Source: Pteria penguin (lineage: Eukaryota > Mollusca > Bivalvia > Pterioida > Pteriidae). Taken from it: 64,000 nt of DNA. Shown here piece by piece: positions 46,610 through 57,989 of the stretch. The translations under genes and the position numbers were made by a program. How positions within the stretch are numbered: position 1 is the stretch's first letter; every line of letters begins with the position of its first letter. The notes below the pieces were generated by a model. It was given only the letters and a program-made list of their open reading frames with translations. It was not told the origin of the DNA and did not search any database. The stretch covers positions 8,421,329-8,485,328 of the forward strand of contig CM068590.1 of assembly GCA_035048485.1 (NCBI GenBank), read 5' to 3'.

Positions 46610-46990
46610 ATTTTGTAGGCAATTTGAAAACTTTCTCGGCGGCCATTCTTTATGCCGTCATCGGCACTTTTTCAAATATGGGGAAGACCATGTGATATCT
46701 ACACATCATCTTTATTTAAGGTAGACAGGAGTTACCTGCTCTTGTTTGCTATTGCTGCGCGAAGAGACAAGTGACCACTGCCATTTTGTAGAGGCTATTC
46801 CCTGTCCAGCAAGTCTTATTTATAGCACAGACGGTAAGGGCAGATAAGAAGCTGTACACACTGTGTGTAGATATTTTTAAAATTCGTCTGCATTAGCATA
46901 CACCGCATAGGTATACAGTGCCTGATGTAATTTACGAGAGGCTCCTGATGTTTAGCCTTGAGGATGTAATTAATTTCATCCATATTTGTT
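46610..46990 (-). repeat. Dispersed repeat, copy 2 (partner of 3795-4165)
   Basis: It is the inverted counterpart of 3795-4165, with matching blocks around GAAAACTTTCTCGGCGGCC, GGGGAAGACCATGTGATAT and GCGAAGAGACAAGTGACCAC. Confidence 0.75.
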
Positions 46991-48004
46991 GATTCTAGGT
47001 TAAATGAATGAAACAAAACGAAATACAGTTGAACCTAGGTCAGCCTCTTTATGAATTAGTGGTCACCTGTCTAGATATTCTAAGATCTTTGTGACACGCA
47101 TTGCCAGTCTATATTTAGGATTCTATGAAATATTTTATTTGTTCTTTTTTAAACTGAAATTTATATCAATATAATATATTATTATTATTATATTATTTAT
47201 ATTGTTATATATATTTCGAAGATCACGCTATCAGTTTCCATATTGGCACTTATATGTCAAATTAGGCCTTGATTGCATGTGTTACAAGCGTTCTACTACA
47301 ATTTCTCCAAATAAGGCTATATGTCAACGTGGTCTTCCCTATATCTGGAAAAATTCCCAAGAAGTGCGATTGTAATTCATAATCAGCTTGCGTCATAATG
47401 GCGAATGAATATTTGAACACACACAATAGGCGACAGAATAATGTTTTAGGGCAATATATTGATAATTTGTTAAGCAGACCTATGCTTAAACCAGTTTTTG
47501 TGCAATGAAATTTCAGTAACAAGGATAACACAGCGTGTTTTGCATGAACTTTTATTATTTTAAGTACTTTAAAGAAGGTACTACTTTGTTATGTGGATTA
47601 AAAAGGCAGTGCAGAAGTGAAATTTTTTACGATCGCTAGAAGACTGTCGAGCAAATGTTCGACGCCTTAAAAAATCAGATGCACCAGAAAGATTTAGAAT
47701 GGTGTCTTTGAATGGCTTTGGGTTCAGAAGGTCAAATATTTGGATCAATAATGCTAAAAATAGATTTGACGGTTTCCAAATGATAACTCGAGTAAGGGAT
47801 GAACAACAAACACACTGATGATGGCAGGAGACGAGTGTTGTATGCAACACTGATTATAAGCTTGTTTAACATTGACTGACATTGTATAAAACAGATTTTA
47901 TGTTTTCAGCATAGCATCATTTTAGCAGTGGCTAGTTATAAACATGATAAAGCTATGCTGAAACATGTAAAACCTAAAATTGACCACTTAAATTTTTTCT
48001 CTTT

Positions 48005-48330
48005 TCGACCGGATTGCAAAGCAATTCTGGTCTATGAATTGGCGAAAACCGTCGGTCTGTCCGTCCGCCCACACGGCGTCAACATTTTGATTTTTAGTTG
48101 CGTTTAACTTGGTTTCTTTCATACCGTAAAGGGTACTTATGTCAAAATTGGTAGGTTTGTAGATACTTGAATGTTCTATCCAACCAATACAAAAATTTAG
48201 TGACATTGACCTTGACTTTACGCTTCAGTGAACACACACACTGTTTTTTGCCTTTAGGGTGACCACTTGCATACATGTATTGTTAATGTTAATGCAAAGC
48301 AATTCTGGTCTATAAATTGGCAAAATCCGT
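48005..48330 (+). mobile_element. Helentron-like family vii 5' ends (two)
   Basis: TCGACCGGATTGC-AAA-GCAATTCTGGTC forms a hairpin, followed by GTCGGTCTGTCCGTCCGCC. A second, partial 5' end (GCAAAGCAATTCTGGTCTAT and CCGTCCGTCCGTTGTC) lies at 48294. The 3' end was not located. Confidence 0.5.
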
Positions 48331-49286
48331 CCGTCCGTTGTCAACATTTTGCATTTAGCATTTGCAATCAGGTCATACCGACCTTGATGGTTTCTTGTTT
48401 ACTCATTTATATAATGATTAAAGATCGATTTTTCTTGAATTTTGTCTGATAATGCCAATATTTTTGAACACTATCTCATAACAAATTCCAGCGCAAAGTC
48501 GGATTTTGCAATATCAGATTATGGTGTTAAGTTAACGTAATAACTATGTTAAGCAAATAGCTGTAACAACAAGGGTAAATTTATTGAGTCAGATATATTT
48601 ACAAGTACTCTTGACTCAATATCATTCAAAATGTCATTTATTTTTACAAAAACCCAAATGGCAACCTCAAATCTTTTATAATTTGTAATTCTGCAAAAGG
48701 AAGACTTTAATAGGCATGAATAAAAAAACTCACTTTCCCTTGTAAGTATTGTTGCTCTAACTTGATCTACACAGGGTTTGGTTCTCTTGGTTCATGGTGT
48801 GGCAAGCAGGTGCAGGGTAGCATGTCCTTCTGAAATTTAAGATGGGTTATAAAATGAAAAACGTAACGTGTGAGAGTTTTGAAGAATATTGGGGGTTTTT
48901 TTCTGTTATTTCAATCTTGAAATAAACTTTCTCAAAAAGGATATTCTCCTTTGAGAATATTCTGATACATTTTAAGTTTATCATGTGCTTAGGGTGTTCA
49001 GGTGAGCAACATTGGCACATTTGGGCCTCTTGTATGGGTATGTATAACTGGAGAAAGCAACGTTTAATCGTAACATTCTGAAATTGAGCATTGTAAGCTA
49101 AAAATTTACTTAATGTAAAATGTACTTATTGTAAAATGATAATTACAATAAATGACATTTTGAATGATATTTTGAAACATGTTTTATTCAATTAAAGAGT
49201 AGTTAGATTTGAATAGATTTCAAGTCACACAAGGGCCCTCATATTCATAGCCATCACAATTTCACCTATTAAAACTGTAGACAGTG

Positions 49287-49530
49287 TTTGTGCTTATATA
49301 TGGTAATGATCTCTAAGACATCGTCAGAATGATTCTAAACTAAGCTGAGAGCTTGATCTGGCAATTTTCAATTTCAAATCAACTGAAACCCATTTTTACG
49401 GTAAAAGTAAGATTTTTACCGTAAAAGTGAGTTTCAGTTGATTTGAAATTGAAAATTGCCAGATCAAGCTCTCAGCTTAGTTTAGAATCATTTTGACAAT
49501 GTCTCAGAGATCATTACCATATATATGCAC
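49287..49530. repeat. 244-bp hairpin MITE with about 100-bp arms
   Basis: The arm from GTGCTTATATATGGTAATGA to CAAATCAACTGAAAC is mirrored on the right with few mismatches; an inner hairpin (TTTTTACGGTAAAAG) fills the loop. There is no ORF. It lies in Ig-gene intron 2. Confidence 0.9.
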
Positions 49531-49911
49531 AACCACTGTAATTGCCTGAGATAAAGCTTTCAAGACCTATGTATTTTATTTCTGTAAAAAGTACATTGAT
49601 TGGTGACGTCATAGCGCCCCATATTTGACCCACTTTTTAACAGAAAGCGATGTTTGGCAGATTTTTTATTGTTAAGCTTAGACGTCATAATGAAAGGTTC
49701 CACATTTCCAACCTTGTGTGACGTCATTAATGTCCTAAAGTGCTTGACATACGATGAAAGTATGTCATTCTGGATAAACATTACGTTGTCATGTGACCCC
49801 GGCTGTTTCTTTCAATTTATAACTTCCCTCCAGAATGATTTAATGATGCAGTTTATGAATAGGAAATGGAAGTTTCCAGTACGATATTTTGGCGTTAAAA
49901 GCACATAGATA

Positions 49912-50062
49912 AAGAATAAGTGTCTTACTTTGTGTTTTCATGCAGGAATAAAGTACAATGTCTTATGCAATAATGCGCTAATGCGCATTATATCTAATAA
50001 ATGCATCAGCCATTGTACTTTATTCCTGCACGAAAACACAAAATAAGATACTTATTCTATAT
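49912..50062. repeat. Hairpin repeat, about 50-bp arms
   Basis: AGAATAAGTGTCTTACTTTG through CAGGAATAAAGTACAATG pairs with CATTGTACTTTATTCCTGCA through AGATACTTATTCT, with an AT-rich loop containing GCGCTAATGCGC. Confidence 0.9.
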
Positions 50063-50109
50063 ATATAAGTAACTGTAGCAGAATATTCATTTGCAGAATT
50101 TTAAAAATT

Positions 50110-50759
50110 GACAAATTCTGTCTGTCCGTCTGTCCAGTGTCAGCAATCTGTCTGTTAGTCCCGTTAAGACGTACTTGCCCGTCTGTCTATCCAGAAAACT
50201 TTAACCTAGGTTATAACTTTGGAACCAAATGGCAAGACCTTTCTGTCAGTACAAAAATTTTTGATCCCACGACCCTGACCTTGAAATTTGACCTACTTTT
50301 GAAAAACTTTAACCTTGGCCATAACTTTTGAACCAATAGAGATGGAGCATTCATACTACACATGTGTATTCCTTGTGGCAATACCTGTCTTTTGGTACCA
50401 AAATATTTGACTTCATGACCTTGACATTTGACTTACATGTACTTTTGAAAAACTTTATTCTTAGTCATAATTTTTGAATCAAAAGAGATGGGGCCTTCAT
50501 ACTACACATGTGTATTCCTTGTGGCAAGACCTGTCTATTAATACCAGAAATTTTGACCCCTTGATCTTGATGTTTGACCTACTTTTAAAAATTTTTTAAT
50601 CTTAGCCATATCTTTGAACCAAAATAGAGTGGGCCTTCATACTACACATGTGTATTCCTTGTAGCAAAACCTGTCTGTTGGTAGCTTTACCTTGGTCTTT
50701 GCTCTGTTTCAAATTTTGTTGCTGCAGGGGGTATTTGTCCTTCTAGGACAGTTCTAGTT
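50110..50759 (+). mobile_element. Helentron-like family iv, 5'-truncated copy
   Basis: CTGTCCGTCTGTCCAGTGTC leads into core units (GACCTTTCTGTCAGTACAAA, CATACTACACATGTGTATTC) and the 3' end GGGGGTATTTGTCCTTCTAG, GACAGTTCTAGTT. The 5' hairpin is absent. Confidence 0.7.
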
Positions 50760-50967
50760 GAGCCTGATAAGTCAACTGTTTTGTGAATTATAAAGCTATG
50801 AGTGTGAATCGGTCAAAATCACTTTTTCCAATCTTGCATGCAGATGTACATAATGGAAAAGCAAAACTTTGTCATATTTTAAGAATGATTATGATAAACT
50901 GGCACTTTCAATTCTGATTAGTAAACTGAATATTATTAGATCTTTGGTGTGTCTAGGTTTTAATTTT

Positions 50968-51643
50968 TATGCTCCTCTTCAAAGAAGAGGGGTGTATTGC
51001 TTTGCTGCTGTTGGTTGGTTGGTCAATAGGTCTGTAACCTGAACAGTTTCTGTTCATCATCTCCACAACAGGTATTGAAATGAAATTTGGCATACAGAAA
51101 CATCACATGAATATCTAGTTCAAATTCTGATTTGGTTGCCATCAAACAATTTTTAATAGAGTTACACTGCTTGAACTTAAAAAATTTCCAACAAATTATT
51201 CACAATTTCCGTTCATTATCTCTGAATTGAGTGCATATATTGAAATGAAATTTTTAATATGTGGGTTGGCTTATGAGTAATAGACTGCCCCTTTTGATTT
51301 TCAGGTCAAAGGTAACCGAGTGCAATGCAGTACTGTGCTTGGTAGTAACAATATTTCATATGTCGCTTGGCTATGAATAGTAGATGACCCCTAATGATTT
51401 TCAGGTCAAAACGTCACTGAGTGCAATGCAGAAGTTTATACAATCAGTTTCTGCTCAATATCTTGAAAACCCTATGCTTGATAGTGATGATATTTATATG
51501 TGGGTTGGTTAAGTACTAGTCTAGATGACCCCTATTGATTCTCATAGTCAAAGATCAAATCTCACAGAGTGCAAGTAGTACTATTTACAGTTGTACAGTA
51601 TAGTACCAGAAGGGGGCATATGTGTTTTACAAACATATCTTGT
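50968..51643 (+). mobile_element. Helentron-like element, family vi
   Basis: TATGCTCCTCTTC-AAA-GAAGAGGGGTGTA is the 5' hairpin. The core has repeated AGATGACCCCTAATGATTTT and GAGTGCAATGCAG modules. The 3' end has AGGGGGCATA (inverted partner), the hairpin ATATGTGTTTTACAAACATA and the tail CTTGTT. This family lacks an obvious GTCCGTC array, having GGTTGGTTGGTC instead. Confidence 0.65.
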
Positions 51644-51841
51644 TCGTATTAACATGATTTTGTCGCTATGGAATGTGTCTCCTTGTTAAATATCAATGAT
51701 GATTGGTTGGATGCAATTACATGTTTCATGATTCAATGTTTGTGCATTGTAATTATTACTAATATGTTCCTTCTGTTTGAAGATGTGAATTTTTAATTGA
51801 CTATTGTTGTGTAAGATAACATATAACTTGTATATTTTTAG

Positions 51842-51921
51842 ACCCTTGTATAAATGAGACAGAGGATGCTGCAATGAAGTGTACTAATGTCACATGTTAC
51901 ACCTCCAGAGGGGGGTATTTG
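51842..51921 (+). CDS. Ig-like protein, exon 3 (second domain, first half)
   Basis: An 80-nt exon with acceptor TATATTTTTAG and donor ATTTG|GTAAGT; phase 1 in, phase 0 out. It encodes DPCINETEDAAMKCTNVTC followed by YTSRGGYL, with three Cys and two sequons (NET, NVT). It is too short to stand out as an open frame; it is supported by splice sites and exact phase continuity with the exons at 45047 and 55550. Confidence 0.7.
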
Positions 51922-52374
51922 GTAAGTATGTTTTATGCCAGTCACATAAGAGTGTTACAGTTTCTTAGGTACATGCATTCTTGTGGTTCACACAGAGTTT
52001 TGAAATATGCTTTATTAGGTTAGAGTGAGTCCTTGAAAAGTGCACGAATTTAGTAAGATCATAACTGCTTGCTTTATCTTTTCAATAGGCTAAAATTTTA
52101 TTTTGAGTATAATTCTTATTGTTTTAAGAAAAATGTACCCTTAAAAACATCACGAAAGATTTGATGGAAAAATTATTGTGAGCTGAATAAGACATCTTGA
52201 TGGTAGATGTGTAGTAAAACTCTACAATTTATCTTTTTTTGGTTATTGTGATACACTTGTCTCTTTCATCGGGCTGTATAAAAACTTAACAATAATCTTA
52301 TAATATAGTAAATTATAGAACTTCTTCATCCCATGGACTTAAACTCCTGTGCTGTAATTCACTGCTTACACAGT

Positions 52375-53180
52375 ATATAATAACTTCACACCTCTGTCAA
52401 GTCTGAGGTGGTTGTAGTCTCTAAATGTTAGGATTGTGTCTGCAAGCAGTTAAAGCCTATCTGTGTGAATCAATTCACAACTCTCTCAAGTTTGAGGTGT
52501 TTGTAGTCTGTAAATGTTAGGAGTATGTCTGCTTGCAGTAAAAGCATATCTGAGAGTTACCTTACACCTCTCTGAAGTCTAAGGTGTTTGTAGACTGCAA
52601 ATGTTAGGAATGTGTCAGCTAGTGGTAAAAGCTTATCTGTGAGAGTTACCTCACACCTCTCTCAAGTCTGAGGTGTTGTAGTATGCAAATGTTAGAATTG
52701 TGTCTGGTAGCAGTAAAAACTTATCTGTGAGAGTTACCTCACACCTCTCTCAAGCCTGAGGTGTTTGTAGTCTGTAAATGTTTGGATAAAGTATGCTAGC
52801 AGTCAAAGCTTATCTGTGAGAATTACTTCACACCTCTTTCAAGTCTGAGGTGTTTGTAGTCTGCAAATGTTAGGACTGTGTCTGCTAGCAGTAAGGACTT
52901 ATCTGTGAGAATAAATTCACAACTCTTTCAAGTCTGATGTGTTTGTAGTCTGCAAATATTGGGAGTGTGTCTGCTAGCAGTAAAAGCTTATCTGTGAGAA
53001 TTTCCTCTCACCTCTTTCAAGTCTGAGGTGTTTGTAGTCTGCAAATATTGGGAGTGTGTCTACTAGCAGTAAAAGCTTATCTGTGAGAATTTCCTCTCAC
53101 CTCTTTCAAGTCTGAGGTGTTTGTAGTCTTCAAATATTGGGAGTGTGTCTACTAGCGGTAAAAGCTTATCTGTGAGAATT
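52375..53180. repeat. 88-bp tandem repeat, about 9 units
   Basis: Each unit has CACCTCTCTCAAGTCTGAGG, TGTTTGTAGTCTGCAAATG and GTGTCTGCTAGCAGTAAAAG. CACCTC and GAGGTG within each unit form a small hairpin. It lies in Ig-gene intron 3. Confidence 0.9.
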
Positions 53181-53307
53181 CTAGTTTTGTCCTTCACAAA
53201 CCAAGGCTCCTACCACTACTTCCTGGCCCCTATGTTTAATCTTGGCTCCCGCAACATCAGTAAAATAATTATGCCTTCAGAGTCAGGAACTCAGGGGTTA
53301 CTATTTT

Positions 53308-54511
53308 TAGCTCACCTGAGCGTAGCTCAAGTGAGCTATTGTCATAGTGCAGCGTCCGTCGTCCGTCCGTCGTTAACTTTTCTACATTTTCGACTTCTTC
53401 TCCAGAACCGCTGCACAGAATTTCACCAAACTCCATAGGAAGTAAGTACTCAAGGTCCTCTACAAAGTTTGTGTTTTTTATGCCGATCCGTGATCCAAGA
53501 TGGCCGCCATTGGCTCTGGTTGGTTGACACATTTTCGACTTCTCCTCCAGAACTGCTGCACAGAATTTCACCAAACTTCATAGGAAGTTGGTACTCAAGG
53601 TCCTCTACCAAGTTTGTGTTTTTTATGCCGATCCGGGATACAAGATGGCCGCCATTGGCTCTGATTGGTTGACACATTTTTGACTTCTTCTCCAGAACCG
53701 CTGCACAGGATTTCACCAAACTTCATAGAAAGTAAGTACTCAAGGTCCTCTACCAAGTTTGTGTTTTTTATGCCAGTCCGTGATCCAAGATCGCCGCCAT
53801 TGGCTCTGATTGGTTGAAACATTTTCAACTTCTTCTCCAGATCGGCTGCACAGAATTTCATCAAACCTCATAGGAAGTAAGTACTCAAGGTCCTCTACCA
53901 AGTTTGTGTTTTTTATGCCGATCCGTGATCCAAGATAACCGCCATTGACTCTGATTGGTAGACACATTTTAGACTTCTTCTCCAGAACAACTGCATAGAA
54001 TTTCATCAAACTTCATGGAAAGTAAGTACTCAACATCCTCTACCACATTTTGTTTTTTATGCCGATCCGTGATCCAAGATGGCCGCCATTGACTCTGATT
54101 GGTTGACACATTTTCGACTTCTTCTCCAGAACCACTGCACAGAAATTCATCAAACTGCATAGAAAGTAAGTACTCAAGGTCCTCAACCAAGTTTGGTGTT
54201 TTTTATGCCGATCCGTGATCCAAGATGGCCACCATTGACTCTGATTGGCTGACACATTTTCAACTTCTTCTCCAGAACCACTGCAAAAAATTTCACCAAA
54301 CTGCATAGAAAGTAAGTACTCAAGGTCCTCTACCAAGTATAGGTTTTTCATGCCGATCCGTAATCCAAGATGGCCGCCATTGGCTCTGTTTGATTGACAC
54401 ATTTTCATCTTCCTCTCCAGAACCCCTGCACAGAATTTCTTGCTTGCTTCTAGTTCTAAATATGCACTTTGTGCTCAGGTGAGCGATATAGGCCCACTTG
54501 GGCCTCTTGTT
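53308..54511 (+). mobile_element. Helentron-like element, family i, with seven-unit tandem core
   Basis: The 5' hairpin TAGCTCACCTGAGCGTAGCT pairs with CAAGTGAGCTA; then GTCCGTCGTCCGTCCGTCG. Seven core units of about 145 bp follow (AAGTACTCAAGGTCCTCTAC, GCCGATCCGTGATCCAAGAT). The 3' end is CTCAGGTGAGCGATATAGGC, CCACTTGGGCCTCTTGT. Minus-strand frames of 89 codons here repeat with the core and are artefacts. Confidence 0.9.
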
Positions 54512-55549
54512 TTACCTGTTTGTCTGTTTGTCCATGGCAAAAAAGTTAAAAATTCCAAATAAATTTTCAACTGTAAGAGATGATATTTTTTACATTGCAT
54601 ATGCATACTATTTGTTAAAAGACCCATCTGTCATACCAATAATTTTCGATCTTGTGACCTTGACTGTCACCTTTGACCTACATTTCAAGAACTTTAACAT
54701 TGGGTATATCTTTTGAATGGTAAGTGATAGGGCTTTCATATTTCACATGTGTATTCCTTGTGACAAGACCTTTCTGTCAATGCCAAAATTTTGACATTAT
54801 GACTTTGACTTTGGAGTTCAACCTAGTTTTAGGATAAAAGCTTATACTGACAAAGTTGCCTCTGCTGGGCATTCGTATTTCACAAATACAGCTTATTTCA
54901 GTGTAGTGTACACTTGTGATGAGCCAGTGATTAACTATAGCAAAAAGTTTAAATTAATTTCCATAATGGATTACTAAATTACAAAATTAATTGTTGCTGT
55001 CCAAACCAGTAGTGAGGCTAGTAAACTTATTCCAGTGCTATAACTATAAGTTGCAAAATAAAAGATGGATGATTTTCCAAACAATGAATTATAACACTGA
55101 GCTGGTAGGGAAACACTCCCATACTGTTGTCCTGGTACTAAATGAAAATAGGGTATGACAGTATTTTCTGTATACTTTAACAACATGAGAAACTGATTAC
55201 ATGTAAAGATGATGGATACATCTAAATCATAAGTCCGAAAATCATAAAATCAGAGGACATACAAAATCAGTGAAAATAACATAAGTGATGATCAATTACT
55301 TTAACATTTCTGATCACAAAATGGTAATCAACTAAGATTTCTGATGACCCATCACAAGCATAAAGTTAAACATCAAACAAACATATATACATAACAGAAC
55401 TTTGCTATCTATTATAACTAATCACTTGGTATTACTTAAATCTAATAATAATGAATGGATTAATGAACAACTTTACACCACATTTACCCAAAACTGATGT
55501 ATTGACTATATACATGGTATTTATTATTTTGATGATGAATTATTTTCAG

Positions 55550-55664
55550 CAATATAAGGGAGAAAATTTGACATCACTCATGGCTTCTGTATGTGATACC
55601 ACCAATTCAGGAGTATATAAATGCTGCTCACCCACATCTCAGTGTGAGAACATCACTGCTACAG
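55550..55664 (+). CDS. Ig-like protein, exon 4 (second domain, second half)
   Basis: A 115-nt exon, acceptor TTATTTTCAG, donor CTACAG|GTACAC; phase 0 in, phase 1 out. It encodes QYKGENLTSLMASVCDTTN, SGVYKCCSPTSQCENITAT. The SGVYKC is the F-strand motif of an Ig domain; together with exon 3 it forms a compact Cys-rich Ig-like domain split by a phase-0 intron. Two more sequons (NLT, NIT) point to an extracellular location. Confidence 0.75.
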
Positions 55665-55903
55665 GTACACTATCTTTTGATACAGTCAGTTACATGGGGA
55701 TCATCTGATGAACCTGGGCACAAATAAACATATCAAACTTTTACACTTGTACCTCCAGGGCATAACTGTATGAAAGAAACCTGGTTAAAATAACTTGCCA
55801 ATTTCATTACTGACAGTGTTCAATCTATGCAGAAGTTTTAAATAGAAGCGATTCTACCAATTATAATCAGTTAATTATCACTTTTAGTCAAATCAACCAT
55901 TTA

Positions 55904-56728
55904 TATATGCCTGCATTTAAAAATGTGGGCGTATTATGCTATACCGCTGTCATCTGTCCGTCCGTCTGTCTGTCCATCTATCCTTGTATGGGCTTCTCCT
56001 TAACTAAAGGCGGAACAAAACTTTTGATGGTGTCATATGAAAGGGTTTGGCTTGTAGTTCTGCATGTGGGTTTTAAAGTTTGGGTCAGGCCCCTGGGATG
56101 GGGGAAAATGGGCAGGGTTGGAAAAGCTTGTCCGGGCTTCTCTTCCTTAACTAAAGTGGAACAAAACTTTTGATGGTGTCATATGAAAGGATGTGGCTCG
56201 TAGTTGTGCATGTGGGTTTCAAAGTTGGGGTCAGGCCTCTGGGGTGGGGGAAAATGGGCGGGGTCGGAAAGGTTTTTCGGGCTTCTACTCCTTAACTAAA
56301 GGGGGAACAAAACTTTTGATGGTGTCACATGAAAGGATGTGGCTTGTAGTTGTGCATGTGGGTTTCAAAGTTGGGGTCAGGCCCCTGGGGTGGGGGAAAA
56401 TGGGTGGGGTCGGAAAAGCTTGTCCGGGCTTCTCCTCCTTAACTAAAGGGGGAACAAAACTTTTGATGGTGTCATATGAAAGGATGTGGCTTACAATAAT
56501 TTAATCACATTACACAAACAAAATTTTTAGTTATTTTATTAGGTTTCCAGTACTCACGAGGATTAATTCATTCATAAAATGGATGTCTGGTTCATTGAAT
56601 TTTGTAGGACCTTGAAAGTTTCTCTGGTATCAGAATTTGAAAACTTAGTTCTTCTTTCACACATCCATTACCACCACATTAAAACATGATGCAGGTGTAT
56701 CATGCACCCGCTAGCGGTGCCCTATTTT
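55904..56728 (+). mobile_element. Helentron-like element, family v
   Basis: The 5' end ATATGCCTGCATTT pairs with AATGTGGGCGTAT, followed by CTGTCCGTCCGTCTGTCTGTCC. Four core units of about 145 bp follow (AACAAAACTTTTGATGGTGT, GGGGTCAGGCCCCTGG). The 3' end has ATGCAGGTGTAT (inverted partner), the hairpin GCACCCGCTAGCGGTGC and the tail CCTATTTTT. Confidence 0.7.
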
Positions 56729-57412
56729 TATCCATATAAAACATATATTTCATTTTAATTTACTCTTATAGACCAACAATACAGTGATATATGATTTATT
56801 TAATCATGAACAACCAAACTTATGATATTCTACTTGAATACATTATGTAAATAAAATAAAATGTAAATGTTAAACAAAACTAAATCATATCAATTAAAAG
56901 AAATTTATATTTGACATGTATGACTAGAATAAAAACATGATGAAGGAAAATGATTTTAATTCAAACATTACAATTAATTTGTAGATCACATTGACAATAT
57001 TACTGTCTATTTAAAACCAACTCCTTATTCAGTTAGAAATCACTCAATATATAGATCGAACTAGAGTTGTGTATATGTTGTGGCCCCAATCATGTATTAC
57101 TCGAAGGGACATTGTCTATAGAGAAATTGACTAAATTTTACTCCGTGCGTTTGTATATACGTTATATGGTCAAAGTTGAAATAACTTTCCGGTTATTGAT
57201 TATTTGACTTTACAATTGAATACTGAAATCAGATGACTTCAACACGCCACTAATCAATTATTATCGATAATTGGCCCATCACTATTAATGGAGCATCATG
57301 GTATCTATGTTGATGAAAGTTTCCGGAGAAGAATTAAACACAAAGAAGACAAATTCAAGATGCGTTTCATTAACATAAATAATAATTTATCATCTGAAGA
57401 ATTTCTTTTCAG

Positions 57413-57433
57413 ATCCAGAGACACGAAAAAGAA
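57413..57433 (+). CDS. Ig-like protein, exon 5 (21-nt microexon)
   Basis: ATTTCTTTTCAG|AT ... AAGAA|GTAAGT bounds 21 nt in phase 1-1, encoding DPETRKR plus one base. Both splice sites are strong and the phase continues exon 4. The basic run could sit before a membrane segment or be a processing site. Because the exon is so short it could be chance. Later exons lie beyond or were not found; no transmembrane segment or stop was identified in the window. Confidence 0.5.
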
Positions 57434-57989
57434 GTAAGTGATACATATATGTTTATATTCAGTAGAGTCAATAGAATTAGGATGCCATACCTTTGTCTAG
57501 TCCAGGATTATAAATCATTGCAACATACTTTATTTTTGTTGAATGCAGTGTTAGTTACTGCTTACCACCAAGAACACAGTGAAGAGAAGCTTTATTTTTT
57601 AATGACTTTAAGCCTCTAATAACTAGTAATTTAGATGAGAATTAGGAGCTGCATAAATCATCAAATTGAATGTTTATACAAAGTCTGAAAGATAGGTCTT
57701 TGACAGTTACAATTTTTGAATTCTTCCTTTAAAAGAAGGATTAATTTTCAGTTTCTTATAGCTACTAGATATTGAAAACCTAAGTTTGAAAATCATGCCA
57801 AACAAAACACTTTTTGCTGAAATTTTCATTATGTTGTTAATGCTTAGATTTTGATATCACAATAGAAGGATGCCAATTTCTTCAGCAAAGTATCATACAT
57901 TTGGCATGTATTTAGAAATAAAATCAATTCCAGATGGTATGAAGACTTTTAATCATCTTTGAAATGAAGATCAGTAAACTAAAAAACGC

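Larger units (their letters stand above)
45412..49033 (+). mobile_element. Helentron-like family i ends with nested material
   Basis: A 5' end (TAGCTCACCTTAGCCAAGGG ... AAGTGAACTA) lies at 45412 and a 3' end (CAGGTGAGCAACATTGGCAC, TTGGGCCTCTTGT) at 49033. Between them sit a TIR element, the dispersed repeat partner and family vii fragments. Whether the two ends belong to one insertion is unproven. Confidence 0.45.

Noticed and set aside
53269..54408. Series of 73-122 codon minus-strand frames with near-identical peptides
   Set aside because: They are the translated 145-bp core of a Helentron-like element and repeat with its period.
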